A DNA stretch of 64,000 bases, taken from assembly GCF_000022065.1 (NCBI RefSeq), contig NC_011898.1, positions 719,501 to 783,500 on the forward strand, read 5' to 3'. This document shows, in pieces, positions 53,443 to 63,864 of this stretch. Numbering within the stretch: the stretch's first letter is position 1; each line of letters begins with the position of its first letter. The translations under genes and the position numbers were made by a program. The notes under the pieces were generated by a model. That model was not told where the DNA came from. It did no database searches and saw only the letters and a program-made list of their open reading frames with translations. The DNA comes from Ruminiclostridium cellulolyticum H10 (lineage in GTDB: Bacteria; Bacillota; Clostridia; Acetivibrionales; DSM-1351).

Positions 53443-54018
53443 GTGAAAAAATTGAATATTCTTATAGTAGGTGTTGGCGGACAGGGAACTCTCCTGGCCA
53501 GCAGAATACTGGGAACTGTTGGATTAAAGCTGAATTTTGACGTCAAGGTCTCAGAGGTACATGGTATGTCCCAACGAGGCGGTAGCGTTGTTACGTATGT
53601 AAAGTACGGTGAAAAGGTATTCTCTCCTTTGATTGAAAAAGGTGAGGCTGATTTGATTATTGCGTTTGAGCAGCTGGAAGCACTTAGGTGGGTTGATTAT
53701 CTGCATAAGGATGGCAAGATGATTGTAAATGAGCAGGAGATTGATCCAATGCCTGTAATCATAGGAAAGGCAAAGTACCCTGGTAACATACTCGATACAC
53801 TAAAGACATCCTATAGTATTTATTCGCTGAACGCCCTTAAAATAGCAAGGGAGTGTGGAACAATCAAAGCTGTAAATATTGTTTTGTTGGGCGTATTGGC
53901 CAAGTTGGCAGGTATTGACAAAAACATATTTATTGAAGCTATTAACGAGGTGGTTCCTGCGAAAGTTCTTGAAGTAAATATGAAAGCTTTTGAGGAAGGC
54001 TACAATTATCATAATTAA
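53443..54018 (+). CDS. iorB: Indolepyruvate ferredoxin oxidoreductase, beta subunit
   Basis: 191 residues from the GTG at 53443, one base after the iorA stop; longer frames run inside iorA. The pattern NILIVGVGGQGTLLASRILG and SEVHGMSQRGGSVVTYVKYG is the gamma-type 2-oxoacid oxidoreductase domain. It forms the heterodimer with IorA. Confidence 0.94.
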   Translation: MKKLNILIVGVGGQGTLLASRILGTVGLKLNFDVKVSEVHGMSQRGGSVVTYVKYGEKVFSPLIEKGEADLIIAFEQLEALRWVDYLHKDGKMIVNEQEIDPMPVIIGKAKYPGNILDTLKTSYSIYSLNALKIARECGTIKAVNIVLLGVLAKLAGIDKNIFIEAINEVVPAKVLEVNMKAFEEGYNYHN

Positions 54019-54143
54019 GAATTTAAGCCTATTGCTTTTGTGTGGGGCTACAATTTTTGTAAGTAAACCCTGAAAGCCATTCCAAGTGGGATGTTGGCAA
54101 AGAATATATAAATTAATATCTATTCTTGGGAGGGTGAAGTGTT

Positions 54144-55445
54144 ATGTCTTATTGGAACCGGGCATATGAATGTATGTCCAGAGAAGAAATGCGAAAGGTC
54201 CAATCTGAAAGATTAATAAAAACTGTAAACAGGGTGTATGAAAATGTGCCTACTTACAGAAAGAAGATGCAGGAAAAGGGTATGTTACCGGGAGATATCA
54301 AGTCTGTTGATGATTTGAAAAAATTACCCTTTACTTATAAGCAGGATCTGAGAGATACATATCCATACGGACTGTTTGCAGTACCTATGAGCGAAATTGT
54401 CAGAGTTCATGCATCTTCAGGAACAACTGGGAAGAAGACGGTTGTAGGCTATACCCAAAATGACCTTGATGTTTGGTCAGAGGTTATTGCCAGAACATTT
54501 ACAGCTGCAGGAGCAGGAAAAGACTCTTTCCTGCAGATTTCTTACGGTTACGGTTTATTTACCGGGGGACTCGGAGCTCATTACGGCGGCGAGAAACTGG
54601 GAGCAACGGTTATACCTACTTCATCAGGAAACACAAAGCTTCAGCTTTCACTTATGAAGGATTTCGGTACAACTCATCTTGCGTGTACACCTTCATATGC
54701 TTTATATCTGGCTGAAGAAATGGAAGAACTTGGAATTGAAAGAAGTGATTTGAAGTTGAAGGCCGGTATTTTTGGGGCAGAACCCTGGTCGGAAAGTATG
54801 AGACAGGAAATACAGGACAGATTAAAAATTAAGGCTTTTGATATCTACGGGCTAAGCGAGGTAATAGGGCCGGGAGTTGCATGTGAATGTGAATGCCAGA
54901 GCGGTATGCATATACCCGAAGACCATTTTATACCGGAAATTATCGATCCTGAGACCGGTGAAGTACTTCCGGAAGGATCAGAAGGAGAAATTGTCTTTAC
55001 AACTATTACAAAAGAAGGGCTCCCGCTAATTAGGTACAGAACAAGAGATCTTTCTTCTTTAAATTATGCTACATGTGAATGTGGACGTACGGAAGTAAGA
55101 ATGAACAAAGTTGCAGGAAGAACCGACGACATGCTCATAATCAGAGGTGTAAACGTTTTCCCTTCACAGGTGGAAAGTGTTCTTTTATCAATTGGTGAGA
55201 CCGCACCCCATTATATGCTTGTAATTGATAGAAAAGATAATCTGGATACACTGGAAATTCAGGTTGAAATAACACCAAGCCTATTCTCGGATGAAGTAAA
55301 GAAGCTGGAAGATGTAGAAAAGAAAATTTCAAAGGAAATTAACAGTACTTTGGGGATAGGTGCAAAAATCAAGCTGGTTGAACCCAAGACCATTCAGCGC
55401 AGCGAGGGCAAAGCAAAAAGAGTCATTGACAAAAGGGTTATTTAA
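54144..55445 (+). CDS. paaK: Phenylacetate-CoA ligase
   Basis: 433 residues, [28 protein letters not shown] (~92-107) is the AMP-binding P-loop, [10 protein letters not shown] (~231) and [10 protein letters not shown] (~293) are adenylation motifs, and a C-terminal ~100-residue AMP-binding lid closes the enzyme. It interconverts aryl-acetates and aryl-acetyl-CoA with ATP/AMP; behind iorAB it may run towards ATP or synthesis of aryl-acetyl-CoA. 125 bp after iorB, same operon likely. Confidence 0.92.
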   Translation: MSYWNRAYECMSREEMRKVQSERLIKTVNRVYENVPTYRKKMQEKGMLPGDIKSVDDLKKLPFTYKQDLRDTYPYGLFAVPMSEIVRVHASSGTTGKKTVVGYTQNDLDVWSEVIARTFTAAGAGKDSFLQISYGYGLFTGGLGAHYGGEKLGATVIPTSSGNTKLQLSLMKDFGTTHLACTPSYALYLAEEMEELGIERSDLKLKAGIFGAEPWSESMRQEIQDRLKIKAFDIYGLSEVIGPGVACECECQSGMHIPEDHFIPEIIDPETGEVLPEGSEGEIVFTTITKEGLPLIRYRTRDLSSLNYATCECGRTEVRMNKVAGRTDDMLIIRGVNVFPSQVESVLLSIGETAPHYMLVIDRKDNLDTLEIQVEITPSLFSDEVKKLEDVEKKISKEINSTLGIGAKIKLVEPKTIQRSEGKAKRVIDKRVI

Positions 55446-55492
55446 TAAGGGGGAAGTTTATTTATTATAAATAAAAAGGAGGCCTGTTAACC

Positions 55493-55924
55493 ATGCTTGT
55501 TAAACAGATTTCAGTTTTTTTAGAAAACAAATCAGGAAGGTTGGCTGATGTAACCAGAACACTTGCGGATAATAACATTAATATCTGTGCCATGTCTATA
55601 GCTGATACTACGGATTTTGGTATATTGAGACTTATTGTTAATAAGCCGGAAGAGGCTGAAAGTGCTTTGAGTGAGCAGCAGTTTACGGTAAGCTGTACCA
55701 GTGTCATAGCAATCGGTGTTGAAGATAAACCGGGAGGACTTGCAAAGGCATTGGACATTCTTCGGGACAATGGTATAAGCATTGAATATATGTATGCTTT
55801 TGTAGGAAAAACAGGGAACGAAGCATTTGTTATTTTGAGGGTTGAAAACCCTGAAACGGCAATAGAAACTTTATTAAAATACGGAATAGAAATATTACCC
55901 AATGATAAAATTTATTGTGCATAA
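55493..55924 (+). CDS. Double ACT-domain protein
   Basis: 143 residues, ATG after AAGGAGG. Two ACT units: residues ~3-68 (ISVFLENKSGRLADVTRTLA) and ~70-138 (IAIGVEDKPGGLAKALDILRDNG). No catalytic domain. Such proteins regularly follow paaK in clostridia and archaea and probably sense an aromatic amino acid or its derivative. Confidence 0.88.
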   Translation: MLVKQISVFLENKSGRLADVTRTLADNNINICAMSIADTTDFGILRLIVNKPEEAESALSEQQFTVSCTSVIAIGVEDKPGGLAKALDILRDNGISIEYMYAFVGKTGNEAFVILRVENPETAIETLLKYGIEILPNDKIYCA

Positions 55925-55930
55925 AAGTTT

Positions 55931-55969
55931 AAAAGGCTGTCTCCGAAATTTTGTGGAGGCAGCCCTTTT
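55931..55969. terminator. Bidirectional terminator
   Basis: AAAAGGCTGTCTCC (from 55931) pairs with GGAGGCAGCCCTTTT (to 55969); it separates the convergent ACT and Sfp genes. Confidence 0.85.
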
Positions 55970-55970
55970 A

Positions 55971-56678
55971 TTAACATAATGATTTAAGGATTTCCTGGAC
56001 AGATACATAGCTTATTTCGTTGGGGAAACTGTCTTCTTCAGAACAAACAGACACGATATGGGCAGCGTCAATTTCAAATTGCCGAAAAAAGCAATTTGTA
56101 AGTTTATTTTGTGTTGAAAGTGATATGAGATCGGAATCTATTTTTATGGAAAAGGAATCAAGAGGCAGTGACAACCCTCTCCCATCAGCCTTTATATAGC
56201 TTTCCTTTAATGTCCATAGCTTAAAGAAATATTTTGAACGGTAGTCGGCTGGCTGGTTCATAAGAGTTTCGTACTCTTCTCTAGTAAAGAACCTTTTTGC
56301 AATACCGAAATCCGTTTGTTTAATAAATTCTACGTCTATTCCGGAGGGTTTACTTGAAAGAACGCAAACAACCCAGTTCCCGGAATGGGATATATTAAAA
56401 AAAACAGAACCGTTTGTATTATCGAGATATGGTTTACTAAAAGAATCCGCTTTAAAACTTATATCAACGTTTTTGCAGTTAAGATGTTTACTTATGGCAT
56501 ATCTGGAAATGACTTCACCAAGGAGACATCTTATGGAATCCTCTTTAAAAATAAACCTTTCCATTTTAGCTTTTCTCTCATCAGAAATTAGCTTTTTTAA
56601 TAATTCAATTGTATCGTCATCAGTGCAAGCTGAAACCCTTATTCCATACAAATTAACCAAGAAACCCCAACCTTTCAT
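55971..56678 (-). CDS. 4'-phosphopantetheinyl transferase (Sfp type)
   Basis: About 235 residues from the ATG at 56678; a TTG at 56660 or one at 56705 are alternatives, and homologues usually begin near VNLYGIRV. The magnesium/CoA motif SGIDVEFIK and the helix LWTLKESYIKADGRGL are the two Sfp signatures. It activates carrier proteins of non-ribosomal peptide or polyketide synthases (and possibly fatty-acid ACP). Divergent from a type II thioesterase, 180 bp away. Confidence 0.88.
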   Translation of the reverse strand: MKGWGFLVNLYGIRVSACTDDDTIELLKKLISDERKAKMERFIFKEDSIRCLLGEVISRYAISKHLNCKNVDISFKADSFSKPYLDNTNGSVFFNISHSGNWVVCVLSSKPSGIDVEFIKQTDFGIAKRFFTREEYETLMNQPADYRSKYFFKLWTLKESYIKADGRGLSLPLDSFSIKIDSDLISLSTQNKLTNCFFRQFEIDAAHIVSVCSEEDSFPNEISYVSVQEILKSLC

Positions 56679-56858
56679 AAAACAGCTGCTTGACTTATAT
56701 GTCAAATTTAATTCTAACAGAGATTTACATTTTTGTGAAGTTGTAAGAGATTAAGCCAAATTCTATGGAAATTTAAAACGGTATAATATATAATATATTT
56801 AGTTAAGCAGTAAATGTTTGGAAGTAAATTTATTACAAAATAAACCAAGAGGAGTATT

Positions 56859-57566
56859 ATGAAGAATACAATTAATCTGTTTTGCTTTCCATATGCCGGT
56901 GGCTCTTCAAGCGTATTTTCCAAGTTAAAACGCTACGCTGATAAAAATATAAAAGTAGTGCCTGTCGAACTTGCAGGCAGAGGACAAAGGATAGGGGAGC
57001 CATTTTATAAAAATATGAACGAAGCTATAAACGATATTTACGATAAAATATCATCATTTACATATGAACAGCCATTCGCCTTTTTCGGACATAGTATGGG
57101 AAGTTCAATGGTGTTTGAACTATCCCATAAAATACTTCAAAACCAAAAAAAAGAGCCGATCCATTTGTTTATTTCAGGGCGATGCCCACCGATAAATCAT
57201 AAGGATGATAAAAAAATACACGGTTTACCCGATAACAAATTTATAGAAGAAGTTTATGAACTCGGAGGCACACCCAAAGAAGTTTTTGAAAATATGGAAT
57301 TACGTCGAGTATTCTTGCCTATACTAAGGGCAGACTATAAGCTGGTAGAAGAATATCAGTATTTTGAAAAAGCTAACAAATTGAGCTGTGATATATCAGT
57401 TTTTAATGGAAAAGATGATAGAATGACTAACTTGGATGGAATGAAAGGATGGGGAGATTATACGTCAGGTAAAACTAATATTTTTGAATTTGATGGAGGA
57501 CACTTTTTTCTGCATAATCAAATGAAGGAAATAATGGATATAATGAATAAAACTTTACATCGTTAA
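56859..57566 (+). CDS. Type II thioesterase (GrsT-like)
   Basis: 235 residues, ATG after AGAGGAG. Alpha/beta hydrolase with oxyanion stretch FPYAGGSSSVF (~10-20), nucleophile Ser79 in FGHSMGSS, an Asp in FNGKDDRMT (~185) and His in FDGGHFFL (~214). It hydrolyses wrongly loaded acyl groups from carrier proteins in non-ribosomal peptide synthesis. No synthetase is present in the window, so the client pathway is elsewhere. Confidence 0.88.
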   Translation: MKNTINLFCFPYAGGSSSVFSKLKRYADKNIKVVPVELAGRGQRIGEPFYKNMNEAINDIYDKISSFTYEQPFAFFGHSMGSSMVFELSHKILQNQKKEPIHLFISGRCPPINHKDDKKIHGLPDNKFIEEVYELGGTPKEVFENMELRRVFLPILRADYKLVEEYQYFEKANKLSCDISVFNGKDDRMTNLDGMKGWGDYTSGKTNIFEFDGGHFFLHNQMKEIMDIMNKTLHR

Positions 57567-57583
57567 TATTCTTAATTAAATAA

Positions 57584-57622
57584 ATGCCGGAACCGATAAA
57601 AATAGTCCTGTCGATTCCGGCA
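57584..57622. terminator. Hairpin between thioesterase and epimerase
   Basis: TGCCGGAACCGA and TCGATTCCGGCA form a stem with one mismatch between convergent genes. The T-run is weak. Confidence 0.5.
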
Positions 57623-57648
57623 CATTCAGCTTTTAACCGATTTCAATA

Positions 57649-58656
57649 TTATTTCTTCATGGAATTAATATAATTAGCAATAACTTTGTCACACCAATCA
57701 TCGAAGTCTTTATCTTCAAGTTGGAGTTCAGGATGGGAATTAATATTTTCCAGAACTAATCTAACTCCTTGATCAAAACGCACAGTTGCATTAAAACCGG
57801 GTACCAACCTTTTTATTTTTGAATTGTCAAATACAACAGTGTTTGACTTATCACCCAAAAGAGATCCGGTGAAATCATAATCGCTGCAAGCTGCAAGGTA
57901 TTCAGTCGAAATGTGTACGGCGTTAAGTTTTACTCCCAGAGCGGAAGCAATTATCTGATAAATCTGATTCCATGTAAGACTTTCATCAGATGTAATATGA
58001 ACCGCTTCACCAAGGGCATGTATATTACACATTAAGCCAATAAAACCTTTGGCAAAATCAGTGTTATATGTCAACGTCCATAAGGAACTTCCGTCACCGT
58101 GAATAATAACAGGCTTGTTTTCCAAAATTCTTTTAATTACCTGCCAACTGCCATTATTTCCATGAACGCCAAGGGGAATGCTGCGGTCATCGTATGTGTG
58201 GCTGGGACGTACAATAGTTACAGGGAATCCGTTTTTACGGTATTCTGCCATTAACAGTTCCTCACAGGCAATTTTATTACGCGAATATTCCCAATAAGGA
58301 TTTGCAAGCGGTGTTGATTCGGTTATACGGAAATCAGACAGGGGCTTTTGGTATGCTGATGCAGAACTAATAAAAATGTATTGCTTAGTTTTGCCCGAGA
58401 AAAGTCTGATATCACGTTCAACCTGTGAGGGTATAAATGCAATAAAATCTGCCACAACATCAAAATTGTGATCTTTTATAAGGGAACTTACAAGAGCTTC
58501 GTCATTTATATCAGCTTTTAGGAGTTTTGCTCCTGCCGGAATCCTTTCAGACCTGTTACCCCTATTAATAAGATAAAGTTCCCAGCCTTGTTCAACCAAA
58601 GAGGACGAAATTGCCGAACTTATAGTACCTGTTCCACCAATAAATAATGCCTTCAT
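57649..58656 (-). CDS. NAD-dependent epimerase/dehydratase family protein
   Basis: 335 residues. GGTGTISSAIS (about 7-17) is the Rossmann motif with an altered third Gly position (usual G-x-x-G-x-x-G), and YSRNK (~134-138) the catalytic pair. Other parts resemble extended SDRs with similarity to isoflavone reductase and nucleoside-sugar enzymes. ATG with RBS AAGGAG. Substrate unknown; separate transcription unit. Confidence 0.82.
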   Translation of the reverse strand: MKALFIGGTGTISSAISSSLVEQGWELYLINRGNRSERIPAGAKLLKADINDEALVSSLIKDHNFDVVADFIAFIPSQVERDIRLFSGKTKQYIFISSASAYQKPLSDFRITESTPLANPYWEYSRNKIACEELLMAEYRKNGFPVTIVRPSHTYDDRSIPLGVHGNNGSWQVIKRILENKPVIIHGDGSSLWTLTYNTDFAKGFIGLMCNIHALGEAVHITSDESLTWNQIYQIIASALGVKLNAVHISTEYLAACSDYDFTGSLLGDKSNTVVFDNSKIKRLVPGFNATVRFDQGVRLVLENINSHPELQLEDKDFDDWCDKVIANYINSMKK

Positions 58657-58764
58657 AAAAATTCTCCTTTGATTTAGAAATAAATCATTCGTACTGGTAA
58701 ATAAATTATAACTGTATTATAAACTATATTTAAACTAAATACATGTCCAAATAGAAAAAAATGC

Positions 58765-58792
58765 TTGATAAATTACATAAATGTGTTATAAT
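58765..58792 (+). promoter_or_regulatory. Sigma-A promoter of cinA
   Basis: TTGATA (58765-58770), 16-bp spacer, TATAAT (58787-58792). Confidence 0.7.
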
Positions 58793-58930
58793 TAATTTGG
58801 ACTCAAATTTCTTTTCAATATATCCATTCTATAAATTAATTCCTTTTTTAAAATGTTTGCTTACTATTTTGCTTTACTGTTGTATAATAAACAAGATATG
58901 GTTTATTTACTTTATAACGGAGGCACAAAT

Positions 58931-60178
58931 ATGAGAGCAGAAATTTTAGCCGTTGGTACAGAGCTGCTTTTGGGGCAGATTGCTAATACCAATGCACAGT
59001 ATATATCCTCAAAACTTCCTGAAGCAGGCGTTGGTGTATATTATCATAGTGTAGTGGGTGATAATCCCGACAGATTGGAAGATTGCTTAAAACTTGCTTT
59101 GAAGCGGTGTGACATTGTTATTACAACAGGTGGTCTGGGGCCGACACAGGATGATTTGACAAAGGAGACCATTTCACGTGTATGCGGAAAAAAGCTGGTT
59201 CTTCACCAAGAGAGCCTTAATGACATAAGAAATTATTTCAGCAGTCTTGGAAGGCAGATGACGCCAAACAATGAAAAACAAGCCTATATGCCCGAAGGTT
59301 GTATAATACTGAAAAATACCAATGGTACTGCACCGGGGTGTATAATAGAAACGGGCGGAAAGATAGTTGTAATGCTTCCGGGTCCGCCGGCAGAGATGAA
59401 ACCAATGTTTTTAGATTATGTTATTCCATATTTTAAAAATAAAGGTGCTTATTCTATTGAATCTGTAATCTTAAGAGTTTTTGGCATTGGTGAATCTGCT
59501 ATGGAAACTAAAATAATGGATTTGATTGATGCTCAGACAAACCCGACTATTGCTACATATGCCAAGGAAGGTGAGGTTTCTATTAGGGTAACTGCCAGTG
59601 TTTTAAAAGGTGAAAGTGCAGATTCTATATTGATACCTGTTGTAAATGAGATAAAGAGAAGAACTGGAGATAATCTGTACTCTGACAAGGATAAAACTTT
59701 GGATGCTGTGGTGGCAGAACTTCTTACGAAAAACAATATTACAATTGGGACTGCCGAGTCCTGTACAGGGGGCCTTATATCAGAAAAGCTTACCGACATA
59801 CCGGGGATTTCTCAGGTATTTATGGGTGGAGCCGTAACATATTCCAATGAAGCAAAAGTTGAATACCTTGGTGTAAAGGAGCAAACAATCAAAGCTCACG
59901 GAGCAGTTAGCCGTGAAACAGCATCAGAAATGGCCGAGGGCATCAGAAAAAGGTTAAAGACTGACATCGGTATATCCGTTACCGGAATAGCCGGGCCCGG
60001 CGGAGGAACTGCCGAAAAACCGGTTGGATTAGTCTATATAGGTCTTTCGAGCGAAAGCGGTACAGTTACAAAGGAGCTTAGGCTTTCGGGTAACAGAAAG
60101 AAAATCAGGACGATTACTGCTCTCAATGTATTTGACTTAATACGTAGACATATTTTAAAGCTGAAAATAGATCTTTGA
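58931..60178 (+). CDS. cinA: CinA: competence/damage-inducible protein, nicotinamide-nucleotide amidase
   Basis: 415 residues from the ATG at 58931 (RBS CGGAGG). The N-terminal MoCF-like domain (about 1-170: [33 protein letters not shown]) and the C-terminal PncC amidase domain (about 250-415: [34 protein letters not shown]) are both complete. It recycles NMN to NAMN. Upstream of murJ and recA, an arrangement in which cinA and recA are commonly linked. Confidence 0.94.
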
Positions 60179-60231
60179 TAATTGATATACACATGAAAAG
60201 GGCTGCAAACCTGCAGTCGGGAGGGTTAAAT

Positions 60232-61824
60232 TTGAGTTTAAATAATAAAAAATTAACAGGTGCCGCAATAATAGTCATGGCATCGTTGGTTGTAAGCAGA
60301 ATAACCGGCTACTTAAGAACCATACTGATAAACAATCTGCTTACGGCAGCACAGTCGGATTCGTTACTGGCAGCGTTCAGAACAACTGACTTGATGTACA
60401 ACTTATTAATTGGCGGGGCAATATCTGCCGCACTTGTTCCCGTATTGTCGGGATACATTGCTAAAAACGAGGAAGAGGATGGCTGGAAAGCTATCGGAAC
60501 TTTTGTGAATGTTGTATTTGTAACAATGATTGGTGTATGTATACTTGGAGTAATTTTTGCTCCAGCTGTTGTGTCTATGACTGCATCAGGCTTAACAGGC
60601 GAAAAAAGGCAGCTGACAATCCAGCTTACAAGAATACTTTTTCCGTCAGTGGGTTTTATGATGCTGGCAGGAATAACAAATGGAGTGCTTTATTCCTATA
60701 AGAGGTTTGCATCCGCTGCATTTGCACCATCAGTGTATAATCTTGGAACAGCACTGAGTATACTTGTACTTAGCAGGTTTGGGGTAAGATATGTGGCATT
60801 CGGTGTATTGGCAAGTGCCATAGTATATTTTGTAATGCAGATATCCTTTGCATGGCCAAATTTAAAATATTACAGGCCCAAAATTCTGTGGAGGAATCCG
60901 GGATTCAAAAGGCTGTTCAAACTTGCAATACCATCCCTTGCAGCATCCGCCGTAGCACAGATAAATATACTTATATCACTCAATTTTATATCAATGTTTA
61001 GAAATGACGGAAGTATAACGGCATATTACAACGCAAATGATTTATGGCAGCTGCCCTACGGTATATTTGCAATGGGGCTTGGTACAGCAATACTTCCGAC
61101 ACTATCAGAAAAACTGGCACTTAAAAAGGTAGACGAATTTAAAGAAATACTCAATAACGGGTTTAAGACAATACTGTATCTTATAATACCGTCGTCAGTG
61201 GCTTTTATAGTACTTTCCCAACCTGTTGTCAGTGTCGTATACAAATGGTCTCAAGTTATTGGAAAGGAAAGAATCGTAACGGCAGGCAGTATATTGTTGC
61301 TATTTACGGCTGCAATGATTGCTCAATCAATGCTTGCTCTCTTGAATAGGGCATTTTATGCCAATAATGATACTAAAACGCCTCTATATATTGGTACGGT
61401 ATCCATTGCACTGAACTTTGTTTTCTGTTACATATTTATGAAAGCAACAGACTTAGGTCCTGCCGGTATGTCATTGTCGTATTCCATACAGAGTGTAGTA
61501 AACATGGCTATTATGATGGTGATAATATCAAAACGTATGAACGGAATGGGATGGAAAAAACTCCTGGACTATTCGGTAAAACTGTTGGGAGCTGCTGCAA
61601 TTATGGGTATAACCCTTTTTATAATGAACAGACTTATCCCTGTTAATTTTACAAAGCCCTTTGAGATACATTCAAAATTGGTTGAAATAGCTATATTGGG
61701 AATAGAAATCGTAGTAGGAGCATCGGTTTACTTTGCATTTACAATGTTATTTAAGATTGATGAGGCGGTTGCAGTTAAGAATAAGTTTATGGGTAAAATT
61801 AAACGTTTAGTAAAAAAATCATAA
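60232..61824 (+). CDS. murJ: Lipid II flippase MurJ
   Basis: 530 residues from a TTG at 60232, which follows GGGAGGG; an ATG at 60193 has no RBS. About fourteen membrane helices with the MurJ patterns RITGYLRTILINNLL (~18), DLMYNLLIGGAISAALVPVLSGYI (~48) and Asn/Arg-rich loop N-G-V-L-Y-S-Y-K-R. It flips lipid II across the cytoplasmic membrane for peptidoglycan synthesis. Starts 53 bp after cinA. Confidence 0.92.
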   Translation: MSLNNKKLTGAAIIVMASLVVSRITGYLRTILINNLLTAAQSDSLLAAFRTTDLMYNLLIGGAISAALVPVLSGYIAKNEEEDGWKAIGTFVNVVFVTMIGVCILGVIFAPAVVSMTASGLTGEKRQLTIQLTRILFPSVGFMMLAGITNGVLYSYKRFASAAFAPSVYNLGTALSILVLSRFGVRYVAFGVLASAIVYFVMQISFAWPNLKYYRPKILWRNPGFKRLFKLAIPSLAASAVAQINILISLNFISMFRNDGSITAYYNANDLWQLPYGIFAMGLGTAILPTLSEKLALKKVDEFKEILNNGFKTILYLIIPSSVAFIVLSQPVVSVVYKWSQVIGKERIVTAGSILLLFTAAMIAQSMLALLNRAFYANNDTKTPLYIGTVSIALNFVFCYIFMKATDLGPAGMSLSYSIQSVVNMAIMMVIISKRMNGMGWKKLLDYSVKLLGAAAIMGITLFIMNRLIPVNFTKPFEIHSKLVEIAILGIEIVVGASVYFAFTMLFKIDEAVAVKNKFMGKIKRLVKKS

Positions 61825-61848
61825 ATAATAAAATATTTGATTTAACAG

Positions 61849-61877
61849 TTGACTATAAATAAAATAAAATATATAAT
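61849..61877 (+). promoter_or_regulatory. Sigma-A promoter of recA
   Basis: TTGACT (61849-61854), 17-bp spacer, TATAAT (61872-61877). Confidence 0.88.
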
Positions 61878-61882
61878 TGAAA

Positions 61883-61896
61883 AGAACAAACGTTCG
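61883..61896 (+). promoter_or_regulatory. LexA (SOS) box
   Basis: AGAACAAACGTTCG matches the Gram-positive SOS operator CGAAC-N4-GTTCG except for the first base. It lies at the predicted transcription start of recA, so LexA binding would block initiation. Confidence 0.8.
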
Positions 61897-61917
61897 AATA
61901 GCGAAGGAGGTCACCCC

Positions 61918-62961
61918 GTGTTAGAAAAGAGAAAAGCATTAGAGATGGCTTTGGGCCAGATAGAGAAGCAGTTTGGTAAAGGTGCGGTAATGAAGTTGGG
62001 CGAAAATTCCCATATGAATGTAGAGATTATTCCTACAGGGTCAATGAGTCTTGATCTGGCACTCGGAGTTGGAGGAGTTCCCAGAGGAAGAATAGTTGAA
62101 ATTTTTGGGCCGGAGTCATCCGGTAAAACAACTGTTGCACTTCATATTATTGCAGAGGCTCAAAAGGCCGGAGGTGAAGCTGCTTTTATAGACGCAGAAC
62201 ACGCCCTTGATCCTGTGTATGCAAAGAAACTTGGGGTTGATATAGAAAATCTGATAGTGTCACAGCCTGATACAGGTGAACAGGCTCTTGAGATTACAGA
62301 AGCACTTGTAAGAAGTGGTGCAATAGATGTTATTGTAGTTGACTCTGTTGCGGCTCTTGTACCTAAGGCAGAAATCGACGGAGAAATGGGTGATTCCCAT
62401 ATAGGGTTACAAGCAAGGCTGATGTCTCAGGCACTTAGAAAATTAGCCGGTGTTATCAGTAAATCAAGGACAACAGCTATATTTATTAATCAGCTTCGTG
62501 AGAAGGTCGGTATAATGTTCGGTAATCCTGAAACTACACCGGGAGGTAGGGCATTAAAATTCTATTCTTCCGTAAGACTTGATGTCAGAAGGATAGAAGC
62601 GATTAAGCAGTCTAACGAAGTTGTAGGTAACAGAACAAGAGTAAAGGTTGTAAAGAACAAAGTTGCACCTCCTTTCAAAGAAGCAGAGTTTGATATTGTC
62701 TATGGAGAGGGTATATCAAGAGAAGGCAGTATACTTGATATTGCTGTAAATATGGAAATTGTTAACAAAAGCGGTGCGTGGTTCTCTTATAATAGTCAGC
62801 GTATAGGCCAGGGTCGTGAAAATGCAAAACAATATCTTAAAGAAAATCCCGCTATGTGCAGTGAAATAGAGAAACTAGTCAGAAGTAACTTTACTGTAAC
62901 TGCTCCGCAGACTGAAGAACCGGAAGAAAATGAAGAAGTTGAACTCGATAAAATAAAATAA
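61918..62961 (+). CDS. recA: Recombinase RecA
   Basis: 347 residues from the GTG at 61918, five bases after [17 protein letters not shown] (64-72) Walker [21 protein letters not shown] (Walker B) and the DNA-binding loops ([22 protein letters not shown]) are all intact, with an acidic C-terminal tail ([15 protein letters not shown]). It drives homologous recombination and SOS induction. SOS-type promoter upstream, recX downstream. Confidence 0.98.
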   Translation: MLEKRKALEMALGQIEKQFGKGAVMKLGENSHMNVEIIPTGSMSLDLALGVGGVPRGRIVEIFGPESSGKTTVALHIIAEAQKAGGEAAFIDAEHALDPVYAKKLGVDIENLIVSQPDTGEQALEITEALVRSGAIDVIVVDSVAALVPKAEIDGEMGDSHIGLQARLMSQALRKLAGVISKSRTTAIFINQLREKVGIMFGNPETTPGGRALKFYSSVRLDVRRIEAIKQSNEVVGNRTRVKVVKNKVAPPFKEAEFDIVYGEGISREGSILDIAVNMEIVNKSGAWFSYNSQRIGQGRENAKQYLKENPAMCSEIEKLVRSNFTVTAPQTEEPEENEEVELDKIK

Positions 62962-63003
62962 ATTCCATTATATATAAAATATAGAAAATTAATTAAGATT
63001 GTT

Positions 63004-63044
63004 ATAAGGCATGCCGGAGTAGTTCCACAAAAGGCATGCCTTAT
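63004..63044 (+). other. Hairpin between recA and recX
   Basis: ATAAGGCATGCC (63004-63015) is the complement of GGCATGCCTTAT (63033-63044). No T-run follows, so it is a partial terminator or mRNA-stability element that could set the recA:recX ratio. Confidence 0.6.
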
Positions 63045-63080
63045 ATATATGGCACTCGGAACTACTAAACGGAGGTTGTT

Positions 63081-63734
63081 ATGAGGATTACATCAATTGA
63101 AAAAAGTGACAATAATAAATCAATGGCAAGAGTCTGCATTGATAACGGGGCAGAGTTTGTATTGCCGCTGAAACGTATTGATGCTCTTAACCTTACCATT
63201 GATAAAGACATTGAACAGGAATCTTTAGACTACATACTCAAATATGAGGTCTATGCGGCTGCAAAGAATGCAGCGGTGAAATTTCTTTCTCTAAAACTCA
63301 GAACTTCATTTGAAGTAGAAGAAAAGCTTAGGGAAATGGGGTATGAGGAAAGTACAATAAATAAAGTAATAAGTGATTTAGCTGAAATAGAATACATAAA
63401 CGATTACAAATATGCCGCTAAGTACATAGCTGAAAAAACAAAGCTGAAGCCAAAGTCAATAAAGCTTTTGGCAATGGAACTGGGTCATAAGGGAATACCT
63501 GATGAGATAATAAACAGTACGATAGAGGAATTAAACCCGGATGATGAGAAGGTTGCTTTGGAACTACTTAAAAGAAGGTACTCAAAATATAATGAGTTTG
63601 ATGAAAAGTTGATAAAAAAAATGAAATCCTACCTGGCAAGCAGGGGATTTAGCTATAATCAAATTTCAAAAGCTATAAGTAAATTTATACCAGAAGACGG
63701 ATATAATGCGGATTTCAACTGCGATAAATATTAA
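63081..63734 (+). CDS. recX: Regulatory protein RecX
   Basis: 217 residues, ATG after CGGAGG. Three-helix repeats are visible: LRTSFEVEEKLREMGYEESTINKVISDLAEIEYINDYKYA-type unit in the middle (about 75-115) and a second ending LASRGFSYNQISKAI. It binds RecA filaments and inhibits RecA. 119 bp after recA. Confidence 0.92.
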   Translation: MRITSIEKSDNNKSMARVCIDNGAEFVLPLKRIDALNLTIDKDIEQESLDYILKYEVYAAAKNAAVKFLSLKLRTSFEVEEKLREMGYEESTINKVISDLAEIEYINDYKYAAKYIAEKTKLKPKSIKLLAMELGHKGIPDEIINSTIEELNPDDEKVALELLKRRYSKYNEFDEKLIKKMKSYLASRGFSYNQISKAISKFIPEDGYNADFNCDKY

Positions 63735-63864
63735 ATATTTGCAAATTATTTACCTAAAACATTGACAATCTGTGATTATTATTAAATAATTTTTAATAGA
63801 ACTTTTTTAGAGTATTATTTAACAGAAATCTATGACCTTTAAATCGAGACATGGAGGGTTTTGA

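Noticed and set aside
63762-63800. Consensus-like -35 (TTGACA) as a rimO promoter
   Set aside because: No convincing -10 at 16-18 bp; the A/T richness makes weak matches expected.
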